From: Fonsecaea monophora
Taxonomy: Eukaryota > Ascomycota > Eurotiomycetes > Chaetothyriales > Herpotrichiellaceae
DNA length: 64,000 bases
NCBI RefSeq assembly: GCF_001642475.1
Contig: NW_019174006.1
Coordinates: 62,001 to 126,000, forward strand
Direction of reading: 5' to 3'
Every line of letters starts with the position of its first letter. Position 1 is the stretch's first letter. Shown piece by piece: positions 20,275-32,451 of the stretch. The position numbers and the translations under genes are program-made. Under the pieces are notes generated by a model. The model worked only from the letters and a program-made list of their open reading frames with translations, was not told where the DNA came from and did not search any database.

Positions 20275-22227
20275 CGAGATGGATGAAGAATACTATGACC
20301 AAACAAGTGGGTTATGGAAACGAGAGACAGTTGAGGGATGGGAAGAGAGAAAAGCGACATGCACGAGGGGGAGCAGACAAGAAGTATATGTGCCTTTTTG
20401 TCTTCCCAACAGCTCACTCCATCAACCCTCGGGAAACCAAGTTTCCTCTGGGAAGCTCCAGGTGTATTCCTGACCGCTCCATTGCGCGATCGGTTTGACT
20501 AATGCAAACATGAAGGCGTGCTGAAAGTCGAGCACAAGGGACTGTCAAGGTCCAAGAACAAAGATGGATGAAGCCTTACCGTACAAGTCTAGCCACAAGC
20601 ATTTTCCAGAGTCATAGCTTGGGAGAAGAAGCTGTTAGTCGGAAGTATCGAGGTGAATAGAGTACGAAGCAGAGATTTTTTTCTCTCTTGTCTCTTCGCT
20701 TCCCGAAGTCCGCCTGTGTGTATCCTCCCAGCCGACATGATGGCGGCCTACCCGGATAGGCACCATTCGGTCGTTCCAACTTGCCCAGTCCAGCCAGCCT
20801 GACATTCACACACAAGAGTCAACGTAGGAGGCTTGCAGGAAAACAAGTTTGTTCAAGCCTATTCTGGCATCGCCCATGGCGACATAAGCTTAGGATCGTC
20901 AAGCTCTCCAGCGCCGACACCGGCGGGATCAGATGATGTTGCTGCTGAGGGCCACAGAAGCACGACGACGAGGGTGGTGATGTGAAGAAAAAAACGCAAA
21001 AGGACCCATATGGCGTCTTGGGCGACCAATCTTATCAGATAATTATTATCAGATAAGATGAAAAATTCCCGCCGATGTGGAGTGCATAGAGGGGCAGACG
21101 AGGAAGTGGGAGAAGCAGAAAGAGGCCTGATCCCAGCTTTTGCCAGCTTCGTACAGTTTCTGTTTCTAGACAAGCTTGACAAGCTTGACAAGGTCCCAGC
21201 TGCTACCAGCTAGCTGGTGGCAGAGAGTATTATTGGAGCAGGAAAACATTCCCGCCAGCCAAGATCTGCACCGACCATCGCCCACAATGGTTAAAGGGAC
21301 GAAATCTGTTCAAAAAAACTGTACTTGCAGTGACTTGTTGCATGTGCCGGATTTGACCGATTGACCCGACAGCATGATCAACGATGCGTCTAGGCCCCCG
21401 CACAGTTTCTCAGTCATGAAAAGACACTCACCTCGTCTAAACCCATTTGGTCTCTTGTCCCACAACTCACGTCTCCATCGATCAACGGCCCTGTTTCGGA
21501 GAGAAAAAGGCAAGGTCAGACAGAGCTCACCGTGCCTAAGCGAAACGCCACTTGTCCAACCACCGTTTTTTCACAAAGGCAGTGGGAATGCTACACATGG
21601 ACCACATGGGCCCTCGGAGCCCACAGCAGGAGGATACTCACGGGGAGAGTGGATAGTGTCGTAGCAACGTGGCTGGGAAGGGGGAGGAATTGAGTAGCTA
21701 CTGGCACATGGCTCATGTGTAGAGCTTAGACCAGTGGTTCAGGGGCACCTCAGCCTCGTGGCAACCCCCCACCCGATCTACTCGGACCACTGGTTCGAAC
21801 TTCGACTCAGTATAATGAGAGACTCCTTTGTCCCCGTGATGAGGGAGGAATTTGAGTGGGATTTGGTCTGATATGGTTGGTCCTTGCTTCAAAGTAGCAT
21901 ATAGCAGTTGAGAGCTCCAGGCACGTGGAAAGTGTAGGGATGAGTTTTAACCCATCACGCCCAACCACCTCTTCCGAATGTGGCTTCTCTAGTTCTGAAC
22001 CGCTCTTCTTGTATCGGAAGGAAGCTCTATACTGGAAGTGGCCGGAAACTCACGGCAGAGTCACTGAACCCCATGGTGTTGCAGGTGACGAGTGTCTCGG
22101 AACCAATATTCCATCCACCTGCTACAGTATCGCAAACACCAGGCCGATTGTCTCACAAGTTGACCGGGACGGCCTGTCCTCTGATGGAGCCGTGATTTTT
22201 CAGCTCACGCAAGCTCATGCTCCTTCT
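20275..22227. other. Intergenic, fasciclin promoter region
   Basis: This holds the paired GATA element at 21026-21056, an AAGCTTGAC tandem repeat near 21170-21190, and an inverted pair ACCAGTGGT/ACCACTGGT around 21733 and 21786. No coding frame was recognised. Confidence 0.55.
21026..21056. promoter_or_regulatory. Candidate iron-responsive CCAAT plus double GATA element upstream of fasciclin gene
   Basis: CCAAT at 21026-21030 is directly followed by two identical copies of TTATCAGATAA (21032-21042 and 21046-21056). Each copy matches ATCWGATAA on both strands. The element lies about 760 bp before the fasciclin ATG and shares AATCTTATCAGATAA with the ferric reductase element. In both places CCAAT is followed after seven bases by GAT. 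Confidence 0.68.
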
Positions 22228-24629
22228 TTAAGTAGTGCCTCCTCTATTCATGAAACTCCAGAACGAGCCCTCGCCAAAGTCACCACGAAATTGCTGCGCC
22301 ACCTCACTCGCAACGCCGCTGTCAGCGAATCCAGTTCCAAGCCCGCCGTCAAAATTATCTTCCGACATTGAAAACGGCTGCACAATGGCCAGGTCATTAT
22401 ACGTCAGATCCGCGACTGGTCGAAAGGGGGTCCCATCGAACGCATAACTGGAGCTGGCTGGTGGGGCTGATGTCTGCGTTTGCTGAAGGGGCGTACTCCA
22501 GTCAGACATATCGCCAAAGGATGAATTGCCGCAGAATAAAGCAGGTTGTTGTGGTTGTTGTTGTTGTTGTTGCTGCTGCTGTCCTGCCACAGGATAAAGT
22601 GAAATGCCAGGATGCGAGCCGGGCGTTACAAATAGTTCCGATGAGTGAGCGTCTGATCTCGGACTGCTAGACTTTGAAGTCGGCAACGGCGATGGTTGGT
22701 TCTTCTCCGCTCGCAGGAGGAGATTCTGAATGACATCGGCACCCTGGCCAGCAACTTTATTTGTGTTGCGGATCGTATTCAGTCTGAAAAGCGACTCCCG
22801 TATGCATCTGAATGCTTCTGGGACCAACTGTGCATTTTCGTGCGGAAAGGCAATCAAGACAGCCAACACCGAGACGCATGGCTCCACGCTCAGATAGGCG
22901 AGTGTGAACATTTTGTAGTGATGGAGAGATAGAGAGTCGAAAAATCGCTGCTGGGCATCCAACATGTGGATGGCGGCTTTCAAGATCTCGGTGCGGCTCT
23001 TGGAGATTGAAAAGATATACGGCCGGTGAAGCAGGAGGATGAAGAGCCAAATGGTCGCACAGAAGAATTCCCGTTGTGATGCCAGCATCGGGAACTCTCC
23101 ATCAAAGGACCTGTCTGGGTTTTCGAATCGGTAAATGGCGGGGATGCTGGCGATATACTCCAGGGCTCCTTGGTGTAGACGTTCCACCTTGCCATAATCT
23201 CGCGGATACGGCCCTTCCAGCTCCAATTCCCGGATCTGTGGGAGGTGCTTATGTATATGGTACTCGAGCAATCGCACTGTAAATGTATTCGGTTTCTCGT
23301 AGTCACTTCTTTGGAACGGGGCTGAGGAATTGCGGTTTCTTGGGATGTCGCAGTCGGTGGGTGGAACAATGGTATAGTCATTGGTCTTGAAATTGAGTGG
23401 CTTGCCCAAAACCATACCCATTTGACTGCAGTTTGCCGTTAGTCACACATTTACTGGGCATCAGCGTATGCTGTCAGCCAACTCACCTGTCCCAGAGGTA
23501 AAGGTTCACCATCAGACGACGCCGTAGCACCATGTTCCACAGCTCCTCACATGCACTCTCTGCATCACTGGCGTATAGTTTGCCGTCGTCGCGGTGGAGA
23601 CCTATCTCTTGCGCATTCATGGTCGCTTGCGCGACGACATGCCATGATTCGACAATCATTCCCCGATTCTTGAGCCATGCCGTGCGCAGAAGCTGTGCTG
23701 CTATATAATCCAAGTTGATGACATCTTTTGGAAGCAGGCCCAAAAGCCGCATTGCAGGATCGTCTGACGGTCCATCTCCTTCCACAGCAATCCCTTTGAT
23801 ACAGAAGGTGTGGAGGTTCTCAGAGTGGCCAGCCGGGAGGAACTGTAAGGCGCACACCAGGACCTGAAAGAGGAGAGCTGAAAACACCAGCCTTTCCGAG
23901 GGAAATGTGCCTTCTGCCTGATAAAGGGGCGAGGTGTGATGATGGTAGTAATCCTCCAGTTTGGTCGTGAAATGGTTTCTATCTAGGATGGTATACTGCC
24001 AGTTTACCTCGTCGAAGAAGACATTGACCAGGTCTCTCACACAAGCTGAACATGGCAGGAGCTTCAGCACAGACTTGTAGATCTCGTAGGCCGCCTGGCA
24101 CAGCGTCACATTTTTCTGCTTCTGCGACGGTCGAGGACTGCTGCCCAGCTCTAGGTCCTCTAGTTTCTTGACAATGCCCAGCGAGTTATGCACGTTGACG
24201 TTGGAATAGCCGAAACATGCAAGATCAGGGCTCCATGTCTCTTCCTTCGTAGAGTGATATTCTTGCACAACGAAACCAGGCGCCTTGGAAAATGCTTCGA
24301 CATACGGTTCCTCGGCGGCTTTTTGAGAGCGACTGGTCATGAATCAACAACCGAGGAAACCACAGAAGGAAAACGACTCACCCCGGAATTGCATCTCCAT
24401 AGAAACAACTATCTTGCTTTCCTCGGAGCACGCAGGTCATGCAAGGCGTTTCCCTATTGCACTATTCGCTCTGGTCAGTCCCCACGAGCGACTGATATGT
24501 ACTAGGAGGGTCCTTCAAACCAACCTTCTGTTTGCTGTGGCGACAGTTGGTGCAACTAAAGGTGATGCGCATCCGTTTCTTTCGTATTTGGTCGCCCGAA
24601 AGGCCTGCGGCATGGCGTCGGGTCTCCAT
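22228..24629 (-). CDS. Zn2Cys6 fungal transcription factor with polyglutamine tract
   Basis: This is a predicted nuclear regulator of 742 residues in four exons: 24629-24525, 24461-24382, 24332-23487 and 23425-22228, all phases matching. The open frame upstream begins at GTG 24674; I chose the ATG at 24629. The Zn2Cys6 cysteines (residues 26, 29, 36, 42, 45 and 54) are split by intron 1, which falls just before the third cysteine, so the cluster is seen only after splicing. The central part (about 130-480) resembles the Fungal_trans middle homology region, with LYLWDSQMGMVLGKP across the last intron. A glutamine run encoded at about 22551-22582 and Ser/Pro-rich sequence precede a C-terminus that could be an activation domain. 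The regulated genes are unknown. Confidence 0.87.
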
Positions 24630-27600
24630 GGGCAATGACAGGTTCGCCGTCGACAGTACATGCAATGGTGTCACTGTGGAAAGAGGTTTCTAGAAATCCG
24701 AGTCCTGCGGAGTATCGACTTTACATAAAGCCGTGGTGCCGTAAGCGATCGATGACTTAATATCCTGCACGGACGCCGATGATATGGAGCATTGCGGGCG
24801 AGACTGGGCCATGTCACCATTACTCAGCACCTGCAGAACGCAGGGGAGAGAGATTCAGGGTGCCAGGCACCCAGGAGAGATTCTGTACCGTCGGATAGCT
24901 GAGTATTTCGCCTTTGCCAGTCGGATTGCACGTTGCCCGAATCACACCTGGATTTGCCGCCTGCTTCACCGGATTTGGGGCGGGATGGCGTGAAGAACAG
25001 GGAAGAATGATTCCCCTAGATTGGCCAGCTCCGCCTAGTCGACGAATCCACGAATCCACGGGCCGAAGAAAATAATCCTCGCCTGCTACAGTGGCAGTTC
25101 GGTTGGACTGGCTCCGCTCATCCGCACTGACGCTTCCGCATATACAAAGTCGACAGAGCCACTAAGGGCCCTGGGGCCTACGCTACTCGACTTGCAGCAG
25201 CCACCAGCGACCGTCGTCCTAGGGAAGAGAATAACAATGGGTGAGACGGGGAAATTCTCTCACCAGCAGAGGCAAATGCTACCCCAAGAGATCGGCGTCG
25301 TGAGCATCTCACGTTACGAGGAATTGACACAATGAATGTGTTCAGCCTCGCCACGGAATTCGACCAAGTCAATCCCGCCGGCTGGAGTGAGCGTGCCTAT
25401 CCGACAACGAATCGGCTCAAAACAGGTGATCCTTCTGAGATGTCTGGCCGACAGACCATCCTCCTCTCCTCGCCATCGCAGTTCCAGTTGTCCAAAGTGG
25501 CCAGCGACACTGATGTTTGGAGTGGAGGATCTACAGCCTATCTCCCGTCAGGATATCTCCGCGGTTGAATGGGTGCCTCTGCTGAACGTGGGAGTCGGCG
25601 GCGCAAAGACACAGGAGAGAAATCAGGCGTTGACAACAATCCTGCCGCGAGGCAGGAGGATAAACACAAGGATAGATCCTAGCCTGTCGCAACATGCCAG
25701 CTTTCTTGCACTAGCCCATCCCTTGATGACCATGGAGCACGCTTGATCAGCGTTCACCTAAGCCTGCACGGGTTGGCCATGTCGACATCATCTGCGTGTT
25801 CCGTGGTTCCAACGAGATGCCATACACCGTCAAGGCATATGCAACGTGTGAAGCGATGGGTATGACTAAGATGTGAGTATTTATGGTCGCATCTTGAGCT
25901 GGCGCTGTATTCTTGCCCATCTTGGGCTCTTCAGCTTTAGCAGCTCCGCTTGAGTGGGTATGTATGGGCTGATCTCTGCTGCATCCACCGCAAATTTGTC
26001 AAAGTCTGGTCCGGCGCAATTGGAATATCGCCAGCACATGTTGCCAAAGCGCAGACTCGCTTCTGATAGTCGTTCCAGGCTGACTGTACAAGCTCGGTAG
26101 TTGAGGTGGGGAACGGGTTCGAGACATCGTGGTGCCTGTCAGATGTGTATCTGGAGTACAATGGTCCAGTCGACAGGTAGGCAGTCTGACGTGTTAAGGG
26201 GAGAACAAGCATGCCCATCCAATCGCGAAAAGGATGTAGAGGCTCCGCAAAGTTTCCGGAGTGGTGGCTGGAGGAGGAGGAGTCTTTCATTATCGCTTGC
26301 GCCAACGGTGTCTCCGCTGGAATGCTTTCAGTTTCGCAAAGGTTATGCCTATTACTTGACAGGTTAGGTAAACATGGCTTCCAATAAGGTGAGCGGGACA
26401 GGGTTCGAACTCAGGATCCAAGGATTCTTGAACGCGGGACAAGCCTGCCGAAGGGAAGAAAGCATCATTGTCACCATCTTGTGAGAGAATACCACAGATT
26501 TTCACCCGGCAACAAAGCATCTCCCCCAGTGCAAAGTCTTCGGAGCAATTGATCAGTCGAGGTGGCAAGCAGTCTCAATAAATGTTCAAATGTTGCTCAT
26601 GTTATGGGGTGAAGGCCCGCCACCTACCTCTCGTGAAGCCCGACGACTCTGTTGTTGCTGTTGACGCTAGGACCTAGGCTAGGAGTTAAGCAATACCACC
26701 ATCGGCCCCAAGGAGAGCAGAGAGTAGGACAACTGCGGATCAGCAGTTTCGATCAATGGCAATGGCCACAACTCTCTGTTAAACGAGACCCACCAATGCT
26801 TGAGGCGACCCTGATGGCTCCTAGGGTCGGAGGCACAGACAAGATGCACTCGCTGTGATGCGGAAAGGAGGAGTCACGGAGCGGGTAGTGCTGGGAAGGT
26901 ACACAGGGTTACAAGGTTATGGGTCTGTGTCCACCCTGCTTGTGTCAAAGTCGAGAGAGACGATAACAGCTGGTGTGCTCGGTAGACTCTTGCGTAGGGG
27001 GTTGCTTCGAGAAGTGGTGCCAGCTCATCCCTGTATTTGCACCCAGGCCTGAAAGCATTTGAGGAGCCTTTCTTACCTGCCCAGTCGCTTTTTTTCTCAC
27101 GGTAAAGGGAACTCCATGGGATCAGGCGCCTGGGAACTGATCCAAAACCCTTGAAACCATAGAGGTCAACGGAAGAATCGTGCATTCATGCATCCGGCAG
27201 TTGGTTTCCTGACAGGTGGTTGGTGGCGCAAGCAACTAAGGAGGGCGGTGGCTACCCTTTCCCGAGGCCATTGATTTGGATGAGAGTGGTCAAAACTGTC
27301 TCCTTCAGATGACTCCAAGGCAGGGGTTCCATCTTCTGTCGTCATTTATTTGTTCAGCGAAAAGCTCCCTTCAAGACCCTCTTGTCTTCTGAGTGCGTTC
27401 CCTCGACAAGGCCATTATGCTTTAGCCCTAGCCTGTCTCTCATTGTGCGTTGTCTCTGAGCAGTCCTGTTAAGCCGACTTGAGGTTTCGTTCGCGTCCAC
27501 TTGAATGACCAACACACCCTGGCCTACATCAAACTTTTTGAGGCTTATGCAATATCCGCAGGATAGGTATGCTGTTAGAAGCAGCGTCAAACATCTGCAT

Positions 27601-28603
27601 TCGCCAGAAAAGCGTCCACTCAGCTCCAGCACGGCGAAAAACAGAGCCACAATCTCGGATCAAGACTGGCAGTCCGTGCCTAGCGCGAGCGTGCGAGGAG
27701 CAACGAACGACGTTGGGGTCTTTGGTGCAGTTGACGTGTCCCGGTTAAATTTTGTACGCATCGACGTACGTATCCCATGGCATAATGTCCCGCGGTTCGC
27801 GGTCTCGACGACGGACAGGGCCTTGAGGTTCAAGCCGCCTTTGGAGCAAGAACAAATCGGATCATTGCGTGGTGAGGTTGTGAATGAAGCTCGTGGATCT
27901 GTGCCATGATTGTCGCCAGTTTTAGATTCGTCGTGCTTACCTAAACCGCAGTCGGATTTGCAGGGCTGCTGGACTCGGTGCACGCGTACCAGGATCCTTT
28001 GAAGCACCCGAGTCATTCCGACAAGCCGCATTCCGACAAGGCTGCGCTGATAGCATCCTAATACGATGGTGAGTGAGGAAAGTCCATCCCAAGAGCGAAT
28101 CATCTCACGGTTGAACGATTCGCGAATTGGCCTTTTCCGCCGGAATCCAGGTCACTCGCCACTCCGGCAGCCACCATGTCACCATCGACAGATGCAGTAT
28201 CACCACCATTACGACCGCCGCATCTTGTCTCCCGCTAGGCTGTAGAAGACGCGGTCTAATATGCATGTTGTAGCCAGCACCGAACCTGGGTAGCAGAAGG
28301 CAGGTGGTGAAGAGGCGAAACAAAGACAAACAGACCAAAATCACCTATTCGCTCAAGCAGGAAATCTGGACTGCGCCAATGGCAAAGAACAACCTCACCA
28401 GAAACCTCTCAACCCATTAAATCTGTATCTAGACATTTTGTGATCGAGATTTTTGCCACCTCCACATTCCAGTCTTCATCCGTCAGAATCTAGACTATTG
28501 ATGACACGAAAATCCGAACCCGTCTAGCCCTCTTTACGCGCCCCGTCAAACACCTTGGCCTTGAATACTACGTGTCAAATACGACCTACATACTTGACCA
28601 TCC
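24630..28603. other. Four-kilobase gene-poor stretch
   Basis: No complete gene was recognised on either strand. A short frame at about 25779-25881 encodes a segment beginning VDIICVFRGSNEMP that faintly recalls CoA-binding proteins, and is treated in the findings. Short open frames elsewhere lack start context, splice logic or family features. Confidence 0.45.
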
Positions 28604-29418
28604 ATGACTTCGCACATCGCAAATTACCTATATCTGGACGGCACAATTGTGCAAGAGGAGGTCATTGGAGTGGGCGGTGCGGGCATTGTCGTCAATCGAG
28701 AAGGATACGCCCTCAAAATCCCTCGGATATCCAAGGTGTTTGAAATCGACGGAGTGCCAGTTAACGATAGAATATTGAACGCTGATGCAGGCGACTCCTA
28801 CGACGAGCTCGCCGTTGCCATCAAGTCTTTTCGGCATGAAAAGGCTATATACAAGAGGCTGGGCGACCATCCTGGGATCATACCCTGTTATAACGTCGAC
28901 TCGGAAGATCCCTCGATCCAGATGCCCTTGATGGTTGGCGACCTTCGCAAGTATTTGGTCCATTTCCGGCCGACAAGGGCGCGTCAGCTCTCCTGGTTAC
29001 TTCAATTAGCGTGTGTCATGGCCTATACACATTCTAAACGTATTCTCATATGTGACTTCCGGCTGGATAATATCGTTTATGACGATATGATGGTATCAGG
29101 CTTATTGACTTCTCCGAATCCTCGTTGATGGATCCCGACTGGGACTTGGACGGCTGCGATAGATACGGCTATTCTATTCTGACCGACATTGGACAATTTG
29201 GGGCAGTGATGTTTGAGATCATAACTGGCCAACATTGTCGTTTTGATATTTATCAGGATTGGACCGGGCCAGGAGATGCGACAACCTGGCCTCGAGGGGA
29301 AACACTTCCGTCGACAAGCGAGGTGTGGCTAGGATCTATTATCGAACAATGCTGGACCAAAGGATTTGTGTCTGCTCAGGATCTTGAGAGAGAACTTAAA
29401 GAGGTGAACGTCTGCTGA
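28604..29418 (+). pseudogene. Frameshifted protein-kinase-like gene
   Basis: Two abutting frames together resemble one fungal kinase-fold protein. The first (ATG 28604) has a glycine loop GVGGAGIV, the ATP-lysine segment YALKIP, HPGIIPCY, GDLRKYL and a catalytic-loop equivalent ILICDFRLDN. The second frame, entered near 29098, carries LIDFSES in place of DFG, the SILTDIGQFGAVMFEI region with its conserved Asp, and a C-lobe ending LEREL. The frame slips by one base between about 29085 and 29100. No GT-AG intron of workable length bridges it. HRD and DFG are both altered (CDF, DFS), which also occurs in intact members of this fungal family. It is either a pseudogene or a sequencing error; expression is unknown. 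Confidence 0.6.
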
Positions 29419-32400
29419 ATCGCGGTAAATATGACCTTTCGCCACGATTCAATTCCTCGCCATTACCATGTTTCCACATCACTGCACCGGGATCGGTAAT
29501 GAGCGATGTTTAACTGCTGGGTTGGACATCCTTGAAGAGTTCTCGCAACGTCAGGATCCGGCTTTGACCCTGACAAAATACGCAGTCCTACTTGAACGAA
29601 ACCGATCTTTCGGCGAGAGGCTCTCTTGGGCTCGGCTCATCCATCATCGTGTCTTCTGGAAGACATATCCAATTTCCGAATGATACAAAAATACAGTACA
29701 TATCATAAAGCAGGGAACATGGGACAGCGCAAATTCAAACTGACAGAGTATGGGCGACAATAATCTGCCAGAAAATCCAGATGAAGTGCGGCCATGGAAA
29801 TTGCCAAACTCGAAGTCAGCAGGAGATCATGCTGTTGTCATCGTACCTTCGGCAGCAATGTCCTCGGTGCTGGTCTGGTAGGCATTCCATTGGCTTGGAC
29901 CTGTGTACCTCGTCCTTGCCATTCTTAGTTGAGGTCTTGGGTAATACAAGGAGTTGGCAAGAGGCTGATGGAGTTGAAGGGTCGATCAAGACAGTGGACT
30001 ATATGATCGTCTTCGGTGCCTCTGTATTAAGACCTTGTGCAACAAGCACTCAAAATAGGTTTCAGCCAGGTGGCATGTCAGATTTCCGTCATCAGCACAA
30101 CATTGATTGGGAAATAGTATACGCTTCCTTTGAAGACACGACAGTCTGCTGCACAACAGATTGTCCATGTACCGATCAGATCGCGGACCCCCAAGACTGT
30201 GGAAAGCAGCCTGTCTAATCGATGTAGACTGATTAACGTTATACCGACGATTCCTCTTCAAGCTTTTGCTTCTTAGAGTCTTAACACCGTGGAAACAGAA
30301 CTAACATTGGAAAATACCATGTACCGCCACAAGAAAGGAGTGGACGAACCACACTGCAGGTTGATGCAGTGACGGGATTCCAGAATCGACCGAAACTTGC
30401 ATGACACAGACGACATCAGTCTTTCTCCCGCTCTCTTGTGAATAAGGGATTCTTCCTCCCTGGCTGCATATCGGCCCGTGTGACACACCTCGATGAGGCT
30501 GAGATGCTGGTATGGCAGTGCAGCGAAGTCCAGTCAGGGTTACTCGGAGCTGCAGGGTTTCGCTGAACACCATAGCATCGACATGAATTTAGGCCATCTG
30601 CGTGAAGCGACAATATCCCGACTTGGGATATCTGGGACGTTGGTCAAGGTTTGGAACGTCCAAACGAGTGTTCGAAACTCTGTTTCAGAGCGACCAGCTG
30701 GCAGTTGAGCTCATTGACGACATGCACAATTATATTTAAGATCCACCTCTCAGTTTGCTGTTTTCTTTGTGTAGAGTACAGCCGGGACACTCCCAAGCAC
30801 CACCTTCTGGAGTTTTAGATGTAATAAGAGTTCTCGTAGAGGTAATAGACTCGCAAAAAAGTGTCTGGCCCTATCATGTGTAGAAACAGCCCTTCTTCTT
30901 ATGTCCGTCGATGTACCCAACCTTGGGCTCCAGGTAGCTTCTGCAGGCCGTCAGAAACAATCGGATCCCGGTCCCATCAGCGGAGTGTGGCAGTTCTGGC
31001 ACACTACTATTTTCGGAATAGTTTGGGTTGGTTGTTTCTTGGATTGTCCGTCATCTCCACCCTTTTGACAGTTGAAGTTTTGAGGTCAAGACACGTCCAC
31101 TAAACATGCTTCAGTCAACCAGAAGTTTCCCCCAAGTCCGAGGAACGTGAACAACAAACCCATTCCTACCAACCATGCTTCAAGGAAACCACCTTGTACG
31201 TCAATAGTGAAAGACAATACCATTGGTCAACAGGTACGAGGTGCTGTACGAGTACTCCGCACTCCGTACTTGTCGAGCAATCTTGATCCAACGGAAGGAA
31301 AAATACCTCCTAAGGGGTAGAAATCTATTTAAAGTGGACTGCTTCTGTACGTGATAGCGCAGGGAATGGACTTTAGAGTGGCTAAGTGAGCTAAACTCTT
31401 CCTAGAACAAATCAATTTTCCACAGGCAACACTGGTCAGTCTTGGCACCGGTGTTAGCGCCGATGCTAATTTCCATCACTGTCACTTTTCCCATAGCCGC
31501 ACCACCACCACCTGCTGCACCGTCTGCACCAAGCAAGGCTTTTTCCATCACATGTTGTTGTCATTCCTCTACCCTTGCTGCCAGGCTATTGATGTCTTTT
31601 TTTTGACATAACATGGACTCCCTACTCGTACACGAGGCCGAGTGGATAGGGGGAGCCCTTGTCCGAAACAATTGTTGACCAGCCAGCTGTCCTCCGAGAA
31701 ACCAGAATCCACCAACCGCATGACCGACACCACCACACCCTTCTTTGAATTCTCACCGTCAAATGTCTGACTTGTTCCCACCAGCGGGAAAAAAAGAGAA
31801 AGAGGCACAGTCACAAGTGAACAAGCAAGATGCAAAGGCATGTCTCAGTCTGGTGGCGGCCAATGCCACATGAGGGGCTAGCCACTGAAAGAGAGATCCG
31901 TCGCTCCGTCTAACGAGATGATCGGGGGTCAATGCTTGTCTTTTCCCCACAACCTCCGGACTCCTGAAATGTATCCGACTGGACCAATCCTCCGGCCCGT
32001 GTCGCTTTGGAGCCGCCACGCCACGGGGGTTCAGGCCTCGATCCAGTCAAGTCGAACCAGTTTGAACCAAACCCCAGTCCAAAACTTATCCTATCCACTC
32101 TGACAAGCCCATTGTTTTCCCAATTGCTGTCAAGGGTCGTTGAGGGTTACCGCGTGCATGTCAGGCATTGGTGCTGGGTAGGCTAGCTAGCTAGCGGCCG
32201 AGCTACTATTACTTTCCATTCGTATTTATCTTTTACTCCTTTCCCCCAGGAACGCCAGTCCCCTTTTTTTTCGTCCCCGTTGCTTTGTTTCTCGTGGTGT
32301 CTATATACAGCGGTAATAGGCTTGTCATTGTGTGTTGTTGTCTCCGTTACATACATTCGTTATTTGCTTCTCCTGCTCAGTTTCGAGTCTTTCGTTGATC

Positions 32401-32451
32401 AGCATTTTTGGCACCATATCTCAACCTTTGCTTCCTCGACACCTATCAATC
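29419..32451. other. Three-kilobase intergenic stretch
   Basis: No recognisable gene was seen. There are GTAC/CCGTAC-rich words at 31235-31275 and a GCTAGCTAGCTAGC run near 32182-32195. The last 250 bases are T-rich on the + strand, as expected for the promoter and leader of the next gene. Confidence 0.5.

Noticed and set aside
21715..21800. Possible tRNA (TGGTTCGAAC-like T-loop and a GTGGTTCAG-like A-box)
   Set aside because: No seven-base acceptor stem or plausible anticodon arm could be built; the visible pairing is only ACCAGTGGT with ACCACTGGT.
26385..26470. Possible tRNA around GGGTTCGAACTC
   Set aside because: No matching acceptor, D or anticodon arms on either strand.
27505..27909. 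Plus-strand frame of 134 codons in the gene-poor stretch
   Set aside because: Composition and lack of domain, start context or introns fit chance.
29781..30218. Plus-strand frame of 145 codons after the kinase-like gene
   Set aside because: No recognisable domain and no continuation by splicing; judged a chance frame.
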